64,000 nucleotides of DNA from Vicinamibacterales bacterium (GTDB lineage: Bacteria > Acidobacteriota > Vicinamibacteria > Vicinamibacterales > 2-12-FULL-66-21). Position numbers and translations under genes: made by a program. Where the stretch lies: contig DASSPH010000107.1 in assembly GCA_035699745.1 (NCBI GenBank), forward strand, positions 62,001 to 126,000, in the 5' to 3' direction. The notes under the pieces are model-generated. The model did not search any database and was not told where the DNA came from. It saw nothing but the letters and a program-made list of their open reading frames with translations. Of the stretch, positions 1-9,431 are shown piece by piece; position 1 is the stretch's first letter, and every line of letters starts with the position of its first letter.

Positions 1-82
1 AGCTCTCCGCCCATAGTAGCACTGCCCCCTGCTCCCTTAGATACCGCTGCCGGGGGAATGTTCCATCCCGGGCCACCCTTGC

Positions 83-88
83 TAACAT
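83..88 (+). promoter_or_regulatory. -10 hexamer (TAACAT) of leaderless-type start for TPR gene
   Basis: TAACAT ends 6 nt before the GTG at 95. A GGAGG lies between them (89-93) but leaves only one base before the GTG, too close for a normal Shine-Dalgarno. A TTCCAT 16 nt upstream (61-66) could be a poor -35. The arrangement fits a leaderless mRNA; this is inference from spacing only. Confidence 0.4.
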
Positions 89-94
89 GGAGGC

Positions 95-1528
95 GTGAAA
101 CGGGTTCTGGCCGGCCTGGTCCTGCTCGGACTGAGCGCCGCCGGGGGGTATGGCTACACCCTCAGCGAGCGCGAACGGAACTTCCGCCAGAAGATTACGG
201 ACGGCGATTCGGCCGTGGCCCGCGACAACAGCGTCGCCGCCATCGAAGCGTACAGCGGCGCCATCGCGCTCAGGGAAGACGCGATGCTGGGGTATCTGAA
301 GCGCGGGCAGACCTACCGGCGCCGCGGCGAGTTCGACGCCGCCATCCGCGACCTGCGCAAGGCGTCGGAGCTGGATCCGACGGCGACCCTGCCGCTCGAG
401 GAACTCGGGGACGCCTACCTGGGCGACACCCCGCATCGCTACCGCTCGGCCGCGGAGCGGTTCGAGGCCTTCGTCCGCCTGGACAGCCGCGCGCCGCGCG
501 TGCTCTACAAGCTGGCGTTCGCGCGGTACCACGAGCGTCATTTCACCGCCGCCATCGAGGCGCTCCAGCGCGCGCTGGCGATCGACGATCGCCTTCCCGA
601 GGCGCACTACCTGCTGGGATTGTGCTACCGCGACGCGCAGCAGCCGGATGCGGCCCGCAAGGCGCTCGAGAAGGCGATCCAGCTGCAGCCGGCGCTGCTG
701 CACGCCCGCGAGGAGCTTGCGGATCTGTATCGAACGCTTGGCCGCACCAACGATCACCTGACGCAGCTCGAGAGCCTCGCGGCGCTGGATCCGAACCCTT
801 CGCGCGCCGTGGCGCTCGGACTCGCCTACGCGCGCGCCGGCCAGACGGAACGCGCGATCACGACGCTGGGCCAGACGGCGGAACGGCACCCTGAGGATCC
901 CTACGCTTACGTGGCGCTGGGACGGGTCTGGCTCGAGGTGGCGCAGGGGCGCAACGACCGTGTCGCGCTCAGGAAGGCGTTCGGCGCGCTCGAGGGAGCG
1001 GTTGGAAACGACGACAGCAGCGAGGCGCTGACGTTGTTCGGCCGCGTGCTGCTCCTGACCGCGGACGAGGAGAAGGAAACGGCGGAGCGCGTGCTCCTCG
1101 CCGCGACGCAGCGGGCGCCGGTGGATCCGCTGGCCTTCTACTATCTCGCGGAAGCGGGCGAGCGTCTCGGTCACTTCACGCTGGCGCGGCAGGCCCTGCT
1201 CGACTACGAGACGCTGCGAGGGGACACGGATCCGCGGCGGCGCAGCATCCTTGCGGCGCGCCTCGGCGATCTCTCACTGAAAGTGAACGACCCGGCGGCC
1301 GCAGCGGTCTACTTCTTCCGCGCCGCCGAGAACGAGGATGCGGCGCTGCTCGCACGCGCCGCGGACGCGCAACTGCGCGCCGGCGACAGGGACGCCGCGC
1401 TGGCGACGGCAGCGAAAGTGCTGGAGAAGGATCCGGCCAACGCGCTGGCCCAGTCGATCCTGCGAAGACACCTCCCGGCGAAAGCCGGAAGCCGCCCGCA
1501 GTCGAAAACAGACACGGACAGCAGGTAG
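95..1528 (+). CDS. Exported or membrane-anchored TPR-repeat protein
   Basis: The 477-residue product opens with a hydrophobic segment (about residues 4-22), then TPR-like helical pairs along almost its whole length. Examples are an A-Y-x-G-A-I-x-L unit near residue 50 and A-H-Y-L-L-G-L near 170. TPR arrays act as protein-interaction scaffolds; no catalytic motif is visible. The GTG start places the hydrophobic segment at the N-terminus, and no ATG lies in frame until well inside the repeats. The gene stands alone and converges on the permease operon, with a hairpin between them. Function unknown; a role in envelope assembly or secretion is only a guess. Confidence 0.8.
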   Translation: MKRVLAGLVLLGLSAAGGYGYTLSERERNFRQKITDGDSAVARDNSVAAIEAYSGAIALREDAMLGYLKRGQTYRRRGEFDAAIRDLRKASELDPTATLPLEELGDAYLGDTPHRYRSAAERFEAFVRLDSRAPRVLYKLAFARYHERHFTAAIEALQRALAIDDRLPEAHYLLGLCYRDAQQPDAARKALEKAIQLQPALLHAREELADLYRTLGRTNDHLTQLESLAALDPNPSRAVALGLAYARAGQTERAITTLGQTAERHPEDPYAYVALGRVWLEVAQGRNDRVALRKAFGALEGAVGNDDSSEALTLFGRVLLLTADEEKETAERVLLAATQRAPVDPLAFYYLAEAGERLGHFTLARQALLDYETLRGDTDPRRRSILAARLGDLSLKVNDPAAAAVYFFRAAENEDAALLARAADAQLRAGDRDAALATAAKVLEKDPANALAQSILRRHLPAKAGSRPQSKTDTDSR

Positions 1529-1548
1529 CTTCCGCCGTCAGGCGGAGG
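1529..1548. terminator. Hairpin between convergent genes
   Basis: CTTCCGCC, loop GTCA, GGCGGAGG gives an 8-bp stem (one G-T pair) directly after the TPR stop and 15 bp before the permease stop. There is no U-run, so it may be a bidirectional or processing hairpin rather than a classical intrinsic terminator. Confidence 0.5.
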
Positions 1549-1563
1549 CGTCAGGAGGCGGAC

Positions 1564-2358
1564 TCACAGCCGGCTCTTCGGATCGATCCGATCGCGCAAG
1601 CCATCTCCCAGGAAATTGAAGCCCAGCACGAGCGTGGCGATCGCGACGCCGGGAAAGATCGTCAAGTGCGGCGCATCGAACAGATGCGACCGCCCCGCAT
1701 CCAGCATCGTCCCCCAGCTCGGCGTCGGCGGCTGCACCCCCAGGCCGAGAAAGCTGAGAGACGCCTCGGCGATGATCGCGCCGGCCATCCCGAGGGTCGC
1801 CTGCACGATGACGGATGGAAACGCGGTCGGCAGCACGTGGCGCACGACCACCCGCGCCGGGCTCGCGCCGAGGGCGCGCGCCGCCTGCACGTATTCCAGC
1901 TCGCGGGCGCGCAGCGCCTGGCCGCGCACCAGACGCGCGTAGCCCACCCACCCGATCACGCACAGCGCGAGGATCACGTTCGTGAGACTTGGTCCGAGCA
2001 CGGCCACCAGAGCGATCGCCAGCAGGATGCCGGGGAACGCCATCAGGATGTCGATCGCCCGGGAGATCACGTCGTCGACGAGACCGCCGAAGTATCCGGC
2101 GACAGACCCGAGCGCCATGCCGATCAGGGACGACACGGTCACGACCGCCAGACCGACGAGCAGCGAGATCCGCGCGCCGGCGACGAGGCGCGCGAGGATG
2201 TCGCGCCCGAGCTCGTCGAGCCCGAACGGGTGCCGGCGGCTGGGCGGCTCCAGCCGCTCGGCGAGCGTCTGCGATGCCGGATCGTACGGCGTGAGCGACG
2301 GACCGAGCGCCGCCGCGGCGACGGCCAGCAGCACGATGAAGAGACCGACCTTGATCAT
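1564..2358 (-). CDS. dppC: ABC transporter permease, DppC/OppC type
   Basis: The 264-residue product is an inner-membrane permease subunit of a di/oligopeptide or nickel-type ABC importer. It has an N-terminal transmembrane helix, the family's R-H-P-F-G-L-D-E-L-G-R-D segment near residue 42, about five further helices, and the EAA-type loop A-A-R-A-L-G-A-S near residues 158-165 that contacts the ATPase. The ATG at 2358 overlaps the stop of the upstream permease by 4 bp, so the pair is translationally coupled. The same reading frame stays open for 1568 codons antisense to upstream genes, but only this segment reads as a permease. No ATPase or binding-protein gene is adjacent, so the substrate is not known. 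Confidence 0.9.
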   Translation of the reverse strand: MIKVGLFIVLLAVAAAALGPSLTPYDPASQTLAERLEPPSRRHPFGLDELGRDILARLVAGARISLLVGLAVVTVSSLIGMALGSVAGYFGGLVDDVISRAIDILMAFPGILLAIALVAVLGPSLTNVILALCVIGWVGYARLVRGQALRARELEYVQAARALGASPARVVVRHVLPTAFPSVIVQATLGMAGAIIAEASLSFLGLGVQPPTPSWGTMLDAGRSHLFDAPHLTIFPGVAIATLVLGFNFLGDGLRDRIDPKSRL

Positions 2359-3275
2359 TCGAACCTGATCCGGGGATCGAGGAAGCCGTAGGTGAGGTCG
2401 GTGATCAGGTTCATCGCCACGTAGGTCGCGGCGATGAACAGGATGCAGCCCTGCACCAGAGGATAGTCGCGCGTATTGATCGCCGTGATCAGCAGGCGGC
2501 CGATGCCGGGCCAGCCGAAGATCGTCTCCGTGATGATGGTGCCGGTGAGCACCGCGCCGAACTGCAGGCCGATGATGGTGACGACCGGGATCAGGCTGTT
2601 GCGGAACGCGTGGCGCAGCACGGCGCGCCCGCGCGACAGTCCGCGCGCCCGCGCCGCCAGCACGTACAGCTCGCGCAGTTCTTCGATGACGGACGATCGC
2701 GTCATGCGCGCGAGAATCGCCGCCAGCGCGGTACCGAGCGTCACGGACGGCAGGATCAGGTGCCATGGGGTTCCCGAACCGGAGACCGGCAGCCATCCGA
2801 GCTTCACCGCGAACAGAATCGCGAGCAGCGGGCCCAGCCAGAAGCTCGGAATGCTGATGCCGGCGAGCGCCAGCGTCATCGCGGCGTGATCGGGAAAGCG
2901 GCCGCGGAACACCGCGGCGACGATGCCCAGCGGGATGGCCACCGCGATCGCCACCGCCATGGCGCACAGCGCAAGAATCGCGGTGTCTCCCAGGCGGCGG
3001 CCGATCTCCTGCGTGACCGGCTGCCCGGAGCGGAACGACTTGCCGAGATCGCCGCGGGCCACGCCCGACAGGAACGAGCCGTACTGGGTCAGCAGCGGCC
3101 GGTCGAGCCCGAGGCTGGTCCGCAGCCGCGTGACCTCCTCCGCCGACGCGCTCTCGCCGAGCATCGCCTGGGCGGGGTCGCCGGGCACGAGGTGGATCAG
3201 CGCGAACACGAGGGTCGCGACCCCGAGAATCACGGGGATGGTCAGGACGAGACGGCGCAGCAGGTAGCGGGACAT
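2355..3275 (-). CDS. dppB: ABC transporter permease, DppB/OppB type
   Basis: The 306-residue product pairs with the downstream DppC-like protein. It has the family N-terminus (M-S-R-Y-L-L-R-R-L), a periplasmic loop with G-D-P-A-Q-A-M-L-G, six predicted helices and an EAA-type loop (L-A-A-R-A-R-G-L-S) near residues 200-220. Length is typical for DppB. It starts 6 bp after the stop of the sigma-54 activator, so the three genes are probably one transcript. Import of peptides or a related small ligand is known for the family; the actual substrate cannot be read from sequence. Confidence 0.92.
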   Translation of the reverse strand: MSRYLLRRLVLTIPVILGVATLVFALIHLVPGDPAQAMLGESASAEEVTRLRTSLGLDRPLLTQYGSFLSGVARGDLGKSFRSGQPVTQEIGRRLGDTAILALCAMAVAIAVAIPLGIVAAVFRGRFPDHAAMTLALAGISIPSFWLGPLLAILFAVKLGWLPVSGSGTPWHLILPSVTLGTALAAILARMTRSSVIEELRELYVLAARARGLSRGRAVLRHAFRNSLIPVVTIIGLQFGAVLTGTIITETIFGWPGIGRLLITAINTRDYPLVQGCILFIAATYVAMNLITDLTYGFLDPRIRFE

Positions 3276-3281
3276 CGCGCG

Positions 3282-6200
3282 CTAGGATTCTACGATCCCC
3301 AGGCGCTTGATGATCTTCGCCAGCCCCTGCCGCGTCACCCCGAGCTGCGCCGCGGCGCGGCTGCGCCGGCCGCCGGCACGGGCCAGCGCGGCGCGCACGA
3401 AGCGGCGCTCGAAGTCGTCGCGTGCGTCTTCGATTCGCGCCGTTTTCACCGTCGCCCCCGCGATGTGCACCGGCAGCAGCGCTGCGGGCAGGCGGCCGCG
3501 GCGCGGTCCGTGGACGGCGAGCGCCGCAATCACGTTCTGCAGCTCCCGGACGTTGCCGGGCCAGTCGTAGCGCGCCAGCGCCCCGACCACCTCGGGCCCG
3601 AGCGTCGCGCGGGTGCCGACGCGCGCGGCCGCCTCGCGCCAGATCCGCTCCACCAGCCAGGGCACGTCGTCCGGCCGATCGCGCAGCGGCGGGATCACAA
3701 TCCGGATCACGTCGAGCCTGAAGCGGAGGTCGGCGCGAAATCGCCCCGCGCGCACCTCCGCGTCCAGCGGGCGGTTGGTGGCGGCGACGACCCGGGTATC
3801 GATTCGCCGCGCCATGTTCTCGCCGACGCGGCGGATCTCCCCTTCCTGCAGGACGCGCAGGAGCTTGGCTTGCGCGCGTGGCGTGAGCTCCGCGGCCTCG
3901 TCGAGAAACAGCGTCCCCTGATCCGCTTCCTCGAAGAGGCCGGGACGCTCCGAGACGGCGCCGGTGAACGCGCCGCGGGCATGGCCGAACAGCTCCGCTT
4001 CGAGCAGGTCGTCGGCCAGCGCGGCGCAGTTCACGGCGCACAACTTCCTGGCACGCCTGGCGCTGCGGGCGTGAATCGCCCGCGCGACGAGCTCCTTTCC
4101 GCTCCCGCTCTCCCCTTCGATCAGCACCGGATACGGCGCGATGGCGGCGCGGCGGATCGCGTCGCGCACGCGTTCGGCGGAGGGTCCCGGCCCGAGCAGC
4201 TCGTCCGGGTAGCTCGCTTCGGGCGCGACCGGCCCCTTGGGAACGATGTGAAGCGTGCGCAGCAGCGGCGCGGCAGCGACGGCCGCGGTTCGCAGGACGT
4301 CCCTGACGCGCGGGACCGGCGGCCGGGCGCCCCGGACCCAACGCACCGCGAGCGCGCCGAGAATCGACGCGCCGGCGAGGATTGGCTCCGCCGCCGACGG
4401 GGTCGCGCCGTCGTCCAGCAGCGTGCCCGCGCCGTCGAGCACCGCGCGGGTCACGGTCTCTTCGCCGTTCCACGTGCGTCCCGCGCTGGCGACGACGCTG
4501 CCCAGTACAGCGGAGCGGATGACCACGGAACAGGCGTCCAGCGAGGAATGCAGGTCGATGGCGATCCCTTGGAGGGCTGCCGGCTCGTCGGGCGCATCGT
4601 GAATCACCGTGACGAGCGCGCGGAAGCAGTGAATCAGATCGGTCGAGCGAGGGGCGACGGAGACGATCGCCGCGTCTTCCAGCGTCGCGGCGTGAAGCGC
4701 GGCGCGGATGCACGCGCCGGAGAGGACCGGCAGCCGCTTCGCCGCGCGCAGCAGCCGATCGCGCATCGCCGGGTTGCGGACGCCGCACTGTTCCAGACAG
4801 GCCAGTACCTCGGCGGCCACGCGCAGCCGGCGCGCCGGTGAGCGCGCGGCACGCGCGAACGCCTCGGCGGCGGCGGCGTGCTCCCGCACGGCGGCCAGCG
4901 ATCCCATGGCCGCCTGCACCTGCGCCATGGCGAGGTGGGCGGCAGACCCGGCCTCGGCGTCCTCGCCCGCGGCGGCGATGGCGCGGGTCGCGGCCCGCGC
5001 GGCGCCGGCGAGATCGCCGTGCAGCCGCGCGATCACCGAGAGAAGGGCGGAATCCGCCTCGCCGAGCGCGTCCTCCGCGGCATCGATGCGGCCGCGCAGC
5101 ATCAACGCCTCGGCCAGCCACCGCCGCGCGCTCGCCTGTGGCGAACGATCGGCGAGGCAGGCGGTGCGAAAGAGGCCCTCCGCGTCGGCGATGCGCCCCT
5201 GCTCGAGCAGCGCGCGGCCGGATCCGATCATCGCGCGCGCCGCGAACGCGCCATCCTTCGCCCAGCCCTGGGCGCGCTGAAATGCGGCGAACGCGTCGGC
5301 GGGCCGTCCGCGATCGAGATACAGCTCGCCGAGCGCGCAGCCGGCCCCGGCGGCCTCTGCCTCCGCGCCGCGGGCCGCGAGCGCGCCCGCACAGCGCTCC
5401 AGGACTCGCGCCGCGCGCGCGTGCCGTCCGCGGCGCACCAGCGCGTCCGCGGCTTCGACGGCGCGCTGCAGCCGCGCGACCCCGCCGGAGGCCGGGCGCG
5501 CCACCGCCGGCGCCACGCGGGGATTCACCGCGTACCCGGGCGCGCTCTCGTGCACCCACGACACCGCGCGCCACTCCGTCCCGCGCCGGTTCGACAATGC
5601 CTCGATCAGCGCACCGGGCAGTCCGGCGCGGCCGTCGATCGCGGCGCGCACCTCCGCGGCCGTCGGACCGGATTCCGGATCGAGATAGATCGCACTCGTC
5701 AGCTCTCGCGTCATCAAAGGCTCCAGGCCGACCGATCCCGCACCGGCAGGATGGCGGCAGAAACGAATCCACACGTGGCGCCGTGCCCCCGCAGACGACG
5801 CCAGCGCGAGCAGCGGCGGCAGCGACGTCTCGCGCGACAGCCAGTCGATCACGCACACGTGCCGTGCCGGCACGAGCAGTTCGTCGAGTGCGCCGAACCG
5901 GCTGTCGGCGACCAGATAGCCGGCGAGCCGCGCCGCTCGGGCGATCTGCACGCGTGCCGTCCGCAACCCGGTGCCGACCGATCCGCAGACCGCCAGCTCG
6001 GTCACGCCGGGCGGTCCCGTGCTTTCCAGCACCGTCCGCACCGTGTCGAAGGCTCGCCGCGGCTGCAGGCGGACGCCGACCGGCCGGCGGTGTCCGCCGG
6101 ATGCCGTGTCGATCGCCGGCCGCACGTTGCGCGCCGCCGCCGCGGCATCGAGCTCGATCCCGCACGAGCGCAGGAACCGCACCAGGTGCAGCGCCGACGT

Positions 6201-6449
6201 GCGCGCGTCGATCCCCGAACAGTGCAGCGCCGGCAGGCTCGCGTGCGCTTCGAACCAGCCGTCTGCGCACGCGCCGTAGTCGACGAGCGGCCGCAGCAGC
6301 GGATGGCGCACCGCGAAGAGTCGATCGCAGAGCGCCGCGCGCGTCGCGGTCCGCGCCGCACGCTCGATCGTGAGACAGACGGCCTCGCCGGTCGCGAGAT
6401 CGACGACGTCATCTTCGGTGGTCAGAAAGCGATCCGCGACCAGAGGCAT
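3282..6449 (-). CDS. Sigma-54 activator with degenerate STAND/TPR/GAF-like N-terminal half
   Basis: This 1055-residue protein ends in a canonical bacterial enhancer-binding module: Walker A G-E-S-G-S-G-K-E near residue 782, the sigma-54-contacting GAFTGA near 824, a Walker B-like T-L-F-L-D-E-A, and a C-terminal Fis-type helix-turn-helix (about 1020-1050, [12 protein letters not shown]). The first 700 residues are unusual. A short kinase-like start is followed by G-S-V-G-T-G-L-R-T (156-164), where the P-loop Lys is Leu, and a Walker B-like V-C-V-I-D (198-202). An Ala-rich helical repeat region (about 300-600) and a GAF-like segment (about 620-760) come next. It is first in an operon with two peptide permeases. 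Likely a ligand-responsive activator; its targets are unknown. Confidence 0.9.
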   Translation of the reverse strand: MPLVADRFLTTEDDVVDLATGEAVCLTIERAARTATRAALCDRLFAVRHPLLRPLVDYGACADGWFEAHASLPALHCSGIDARTSALHLVRFLRSCGIELDAAAAARNVRPAIDTASGGHRRPVGVRLQPRRAFDTVRTVLESTGPPGVTELAVCGSVGTGLRTARVQIARAARLAGYLVADSRFGALDELLVPARHVCVIDWLSRETSLPPLLALASSAGARRHVWIRFCRHPAGAGSVGLEPLMTRELTSAIYLDPESGPTAAEVRAAIDGRAGLPGALIEALSNRRGTEWRAVSWVHESAPGYAVNPRVAPAVARPASGGVARLQRAVEAADALVRRGRHARAARVLERCAGALAARGAEAEAAGAGCALGELYLDRGRPADAFAAFQRAQGWAKDGAFAARAMIGSGRALLEQGRIADAEGLFRTACLADRSPQASARRWLAEALMLRGRIDAAEDALGEADSALLSVIARLHGDLAGAARAATRAIAAAGEDAEAGSAAHLAMAQVQAAMGSLAAVREHAAAAEAFARAARSPARRLRVAAEVLACLEQCGVRNPAMRDRLLRAAKRLPVLSGACIRAALHAATLEDAAIVSVAPRSTDLIHCFRALVTVIHDAPDEPAALQGIAIDLHSSLDACSVVIRSAVLGSVVASAGRTWNGEETVTRAVLDGAGTLLDDGATPSAAEPILAGASILGALAVRWVRGARPPVPRVRDVLRTAAVAAAPLLRTLHIVPKGPVAPEASYPDELLGPGPSAERVRDAIRRAAIAPYPVLIEGESGSGKELVARAIHARSARRARKLCAVNCAALADDLLEAELFGHARGAFTGAVSERPGLFEEADQGTLFLDEAAELTPRAQAKLLRVLQEGEIRRVGENMARRIDTRVVAATNRPLDAEVRAGRFRADLRFRLDVIRIVIPPLRDRPDDVPWLVERIWREAAARVGTRATLGPEVVGALARYDWPGNVRELQNVIAALAVHGPRRGRLPAALLPVHIAGATVKTARIEDARDDFERRFVRAALARAGGRRSRAAAQLGVTRQGLAKIIKRLGIVES

Positions 6450-6554
6450 GGCTGCGTGAATGCGCCGCGGCGTTGCAAGAAGACGACCGCCGGCAATCGT
6501 TCGAAGAATCGCGGAATGTGCCGGCGGCGCACGCCGGAGAACGCAGAAACTTCG

Positions 6555-6562
6555 TATACAAT
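6555..6562 (+). promoter_or_regulatory. -10 region (TATACAAT) ahead of aroC
   Basis: TATACAAT ends 9 nt before the aroC ATG, and the 9 nt between contain no Shine-Dalgarno. This is consistent with a leaderless or very short-leader transcript. No convincing -35 hexamer was found 16-18 nt upstream. Confidence 0.45.
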
Positions 6563-6571
6563 TTCTGGCGG

Positions 6572-7783
6572 ATGCTGCGATTTCTCACTGCCGGTGAATC
6601 GCACGGGCGCGCGCTCGTGGTGATTCTCGAAGGACTGCCGGCAGGGCTTCCGATCGACGTCGACGCCCTCGCGCGCGACCTCCGGCGCCGCCAGGGCGGC
6701 TACGGACGCGGCCGCCGCATGGCCATCGAATCGGATCGCGCGGAGATCGTGTCCGGCGTCCGCGCCGGCGAGACCATCGGCGGGCCGATCGCGATGACGA
6801 TCGAGAACCGCGACTGGGTGAACTGGCAGTACACGATGCGGACCACGGCGGAGGCGCCTGTCGACGCCGGCGGTGCGCGCCGCGCGCCGGTGACGCGTCC
6901 GCGCCCCGGTCACGCGGATCTCGCCGGCGGCGCCAAGTACGAACGGGACGATCTGCGCGACATCCTCGAGCGCGCCAGCGCCCGCGAGACCGCCGCGCGC
7001 GTGGCGGCGGGCGCCCTCGCGCGGCAGCTGCTCGCCTACACCGGCATCCGCCTCACCAGCCACGTGTTCATCATCGGCAGCCACACCCTCGCGGATCGCG
7101 GCGCGGTCGATTTCGCCCGCGCCAGCGCGCTGCCCGACGACGCGCCGCTGCGCTGCGTCGATCCGGATCTCGAGCGCCAGATGATCGCCGAGATCGATCG
7201 CGCCCGTGAGGCCGGCGATACGATCGGCGGCGCCTTCGAGGTCATCGCCACCGGGGTGCCGGTCGGTCTGGGCAGCTACGTCCAGTGGGACCGCAAACTC
7301 GACGGACGCCTCGCGCAGGCGCTGATGTCGATTCCGGCGATCAAGGCGGTGGGCGTCGGCATCGGGCCGGACGCGGCGTCGCGCCCCGGCTCGCGCGTGC
7401 ACGACGAGATCGTCACCGGCGACCCGTCCCGCCCCACCGGGCTCGGCCGTCCGACCAACAATGCCGGCGGCCTCGAAGGCGGCGTCACCAACGGCGAGGA
7501 CGTCCGCGTCTCCGCTTACATGAAGCCGATCTCGACGCTGATGAAGCCGCTGCGTTCGGTCGATCTCGCCACCATGACGGAGTCCCCCGCCGCGATCGAG
7601 CGCAGCGACGTATGCGCCGTCCCCGCCGCCGCCGTCGTCGGCGAAGCCATGGTGGCGCTCGTGCTCGCCGACGCGCTGCTCGAACGCTTCGGCGGCGACT
7701 CCGTGGCCGCGCTGCGGCGCGCCATGACCGCCGCCGACAGCATGCTGCGTGCGCGCTTCGCTCCCGTCGACAGTCAGCCGTGA
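6572..7783 (+). CDS. aroC: Chorismate synthase
   Basis: This FMN-dependent enzyme converts 5-enolpyruvylshikimate-3-phosphate to chorismate, the branch point to aromatic amino acids, folate and quinones. The 403-residue product starts [12 protein letters not shown], the classic N-terminus. It carries the conserved [10 protein letters not shown] segment (about 296-305) and [11 protein letters not shown]. An in-frame ATG at 6473 would add 33 residues unlike the family, so the ATG at 6572 is preferred. It heads a long co-oriented housekeeping cluster (def follows after 32 bp). A pabB-pabC fusion that uses chorismate lies at 56-57.7 kb. Confidence 0.97.
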   Translation: MLRFLTAGESHGRALVVILEGLPAGLPIDVDALARDLRRRQGGYGRGRRMAIESDRAEIVSGVRAGETIGGPIAMTIENRDWVNWQYTMRTTAEAPVDAGGARRAPVTRPRPGHADLAGGAKYERDDLRDILERASARETAARVAAGALARQLLAYTGIRLTSHVFIIGSHTLADRGAVDFARASALPDDAPLRCVDPDLERQMIAEIDRAREAGDTIGGAFEVIATGVPVGLGSYVQWDRKLDGRLAQALMSIPAIKAVGVGIGPDAASRPGSRVHDEIVTGDPSRPTGLGRPTNNAGGLEGGVTNGEDVRVSAYMKPISTLMKPLRSVDLATMTESPAAIERSDVCAVPAAAVVGEAMVALVLADALLERFGGDSVAALRRAMTAADSMLRARFAPVDSQP

Positions 7784-7815
7784 ACGCGACGAGCCGCCGC
7801 GGGCGCGCGTAGAAG

Positions 7816-8325
7816 ATGATTCGTCCCATCCTGCGCTACGGGGAGCGGCCGCTGCACACGCCTGCCGCCGAGGTCGTCTCATTCGACGACGACTTCCAGC
7901 GTCTCGTCGATGACATGATCGAGACGATGTACGCGGCGCCGGGCATAGGTCTCGCGGCCACGCAGATCGGGGTGTCGCTGCGGGTATTCGTCATCGATCT
8001 GTCGCTGGGGCGGTCGAGCGGCGAGCTGATCGTCATGGTTAATCCGGCGTTCGTGACGCGCGAGGGCACGCAGCTCGAGGAAGAAGGCTGCCTCAGCGCG
8101 CCCGGGTTCAACGCCACCGTCGTCCGCCCGCAGCGCGTCGTCGTCACCGGCCTGGACCGGTACGGGCAGGAGCAGACGATCGAAGGCAAGGACCTGCTGG
8201 CGCGGGCGTTCCAGCACGAGATCGATCACCTCGACGGCATCGTCTTCATCGACCGGCTGCGCGGCATCAAACGCGATCTGATCGTGCGCAAGATCCAGAA
8301 GCTGAAGAAGTCGGGCAAGTGGTGA
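7816..8325 (+). CDS. def: Peptide deformylase
   Basis: This cytosolic metalloenzyme removes the N-formyl group from nascent proteins. All three family motifs are present in the 169-residue product: G-I-G-L-A-A-T-Q-I-G (motif 1, about 43-52), E-E-G-C-L-S (motif 2, metal Cys, about 93-98) and Q-H-E-I-D-H-L-D-G (motif 3, metal His pair and catalytic Glu, about 133-141). The C-terminus is Lys-rich. The stop overlaps the start of fmt, the conserved partner that formylates initiator Met-tRNA. Confidence 0.97.
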   Translation: MIRPILRYGERPLHTPAAEVVSFDDDFQRLVDDMIETMYAAPGIGLAATQIGVSLRVFVIDLSLGRSSGELIVMVNPAFVTREGTQLEEEGCLSAPGFNATVVRPQRVVVTGLDRYGQEQTIEGKDLLARAFQHEIDHLDGIVFIDRLRGIKRDLIVRKIQKLKKSGKW

Positions 8326-9431
8326 AGCCGCTCCGCATCGTGTTTTTCGGGACGCCGGCGTTCGCGGTGCCCTCGCTCGAGGCGTTGATCGCGTCCCGGC
8401 ATGCGGTGGTCGCCGTGGTGTCGCAGCCGGATCGTCCGAAGGGGCGCGGCCACCAGCTTCAGCCGACGCCGACGAAAGCCGTCGCCGCCGCGCACGGCAT
8501 CCCCGTGCTGCAGCCGGCGAAGATCCGCGAGCCGGCCTTTCTCGATCGCGTCCGCGCCGTGGAGGCGGATCTCGGCGTCGTGGTGGCGTTCGGGCGCATC
8601 CTGCCGGATGCCCTGCTCGCGATCCCGCCGCTCGGCATGATCAACGTGCATGCGTCCGTGCTGCCGCGCTATCGCGGCGCGGCCCCGATTCAGCGCGCGG
8701 TGCTGGCCGGCGATGCGGAGACCGGCGTGACGATCATGCGCGTCGAGCCGGAGCTCGACGCCGGCCCGACGTTCGCGGTCGCAACCGTCCCGATCCCGTC
8801 CGACGCGACCAGCGGCGACATGGAGGGCGTGCTCGCGGTGCTCGGCGCAAGGCTGCTCGTCCCCGTCGTCGACGATCTGGCGATGGGGCGGGCCGTGGAG
8901 ACGCCGCAGGATCACGCGCGCGCGACGCACGCCGCGAAGATCACCAAGGAGGAAGGGACGATCGACTGGACGCAGCCCGCGGCCGTCGTGCACAACCGCG
9001 TACGGGGACTCCAGCCCTGGCCCCTCGCTTCTACCCGCCTCGGCTCGGACCGCATCGTCCTGCGCCGCACCCGTCCGCTGTCTCTGTCCCTGTCCCCGGG
9101 GGTCAGGTCTGCAAACGGGCAGTTCGGGGGTGCCAGGTCTACAAACGGGCAGTTCGGGGGTCAGGCCCCGGAACTGCCCGATTCCAGACCTGGCACCCCC
9201 GAACTGCCCGTTTCCAGACCTGGCACCCCGGAGCGCCCGTTTGCAGACCTGACCCCCGGATCGGCGCCCGGCACCATCGTTCGGGCGGCGGGGGACGAGA
9301 TCGTCGTCGCCTGCGGCGACGGGACGGCGCTGCAGATCCTCGAGCTCCAGCCCGAAGGACGCCGCACCATGACGGCGCGGGAGTTCCTCGCCGGGCGCGC
9401 CGTGTCGGCCGGCGACCGCTTCCACCCGTGA
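8322..9431 (+). CDS. fmt: Methionyl-tRNA formyltransferase with in-frame palindromic insert
   Basis: Fmt transfers a formyl group from 10-formyl-THF to initiator Met-tRNA. The 369-residue product shows I-V-F-F-G-T-P-x-F-A-V-P at the N-terminus, the catalytic N-V-H-A-S-V-L-P-R-Y-R-G-A-A-P-I segment near residues 107-122, and the C-terminal tRNA-binding domain (V-R-G-L-Q-P-W-P near 228). Between two parts of that domain, about 55 residues rich in Gly, Pro and Ser (about 259-313) are encoded by a 164-bp inverted-repeat element. It keeps the frame open, and the conserved L-E-L-Q-P-E-G-R-R-x-M tail follows. Two GTG codons (8319, 8322) are possible starts; 8322 gives the GTGA overlap with def. Confidence 0.95.
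   Translation: MKPLRIVFFGTPAFAVPSLEALIASRHAVVAVVSQPDRPKGRGHQLQPTPTKAVAAAHGIPVLQPAKIREPAFLDRVRAVEADLGVVVAFGRILPDALLAIPPLGMINVHASVLPRYRGAAPIQRAVLAGDAETGVTIMRVEPELDAGPTFAVATVPIPSDATSGDMEGVLAVLGARLLVPVVDDLAMGRAVETPQDHARATHAAKITKEEGTIDWTQPAAVVHNRVRGLQPWPLASTRLGSDRIVLRRTRPLSLSLSPGVRSANGQFGGARSTNGQFGGQAPELPDSRPGTPELPVSRPGTPERPFADLTPGSAPGTIVRAAGDEIVVACGDGTALQILELQPEGRRTMTAREFLAGRAVSAGDRFHP
9096..9259. repeat. Palindromic repeat element inserted in frame within fmt
   Basis: The 164-bp block has perfect 25-bp inverted termini (9096-9120 and 9235-9259). Inside are two forward units of about 28-30 bp built on TCAGGTCT..AAACGGGCAGTTC (about 9098-9125 and 9126-9155). Three reverse-complement units follow (about 9171-9200, 9201-9229, 9230-9257). 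Together they could fold into one long hairpin. No stop codon occurs in the fmt frame. No target duplication or transposase is seen here. It resembles REP/RPE-type palindromic elements that spread without their own protein. Confidence 0.9.

Noticed and set aside
89-93. GGAGG as a Shine-Dalgarno for the TPR gene
   Set aside because: Only one base separates it from the GTG, too close to pair with 16S rRNA while placing the start in the P-site.
2610-4841. Long plus-strand open frame of 743 codons
   Set aside because: Its product is rich in His, Arg and Gln with no motifs, and it is antisense to the sigma-54 activator and DppB.
1564-6270. One uninterrupted 1568-codon frame on the minus strand over three genes
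   Set aside because: Only the last 264 codons read as a permease. The rest is Arg/Ala-rich antisense noise of a GC-rich genome, overlapping the sigma-54 activator in another frame with clear motifs.
9096-9259. CRISPR-like repeat array
   Set aside because: Units are inverted rather than direct, have no spacers of uniform size and sit inside an open reading frame.
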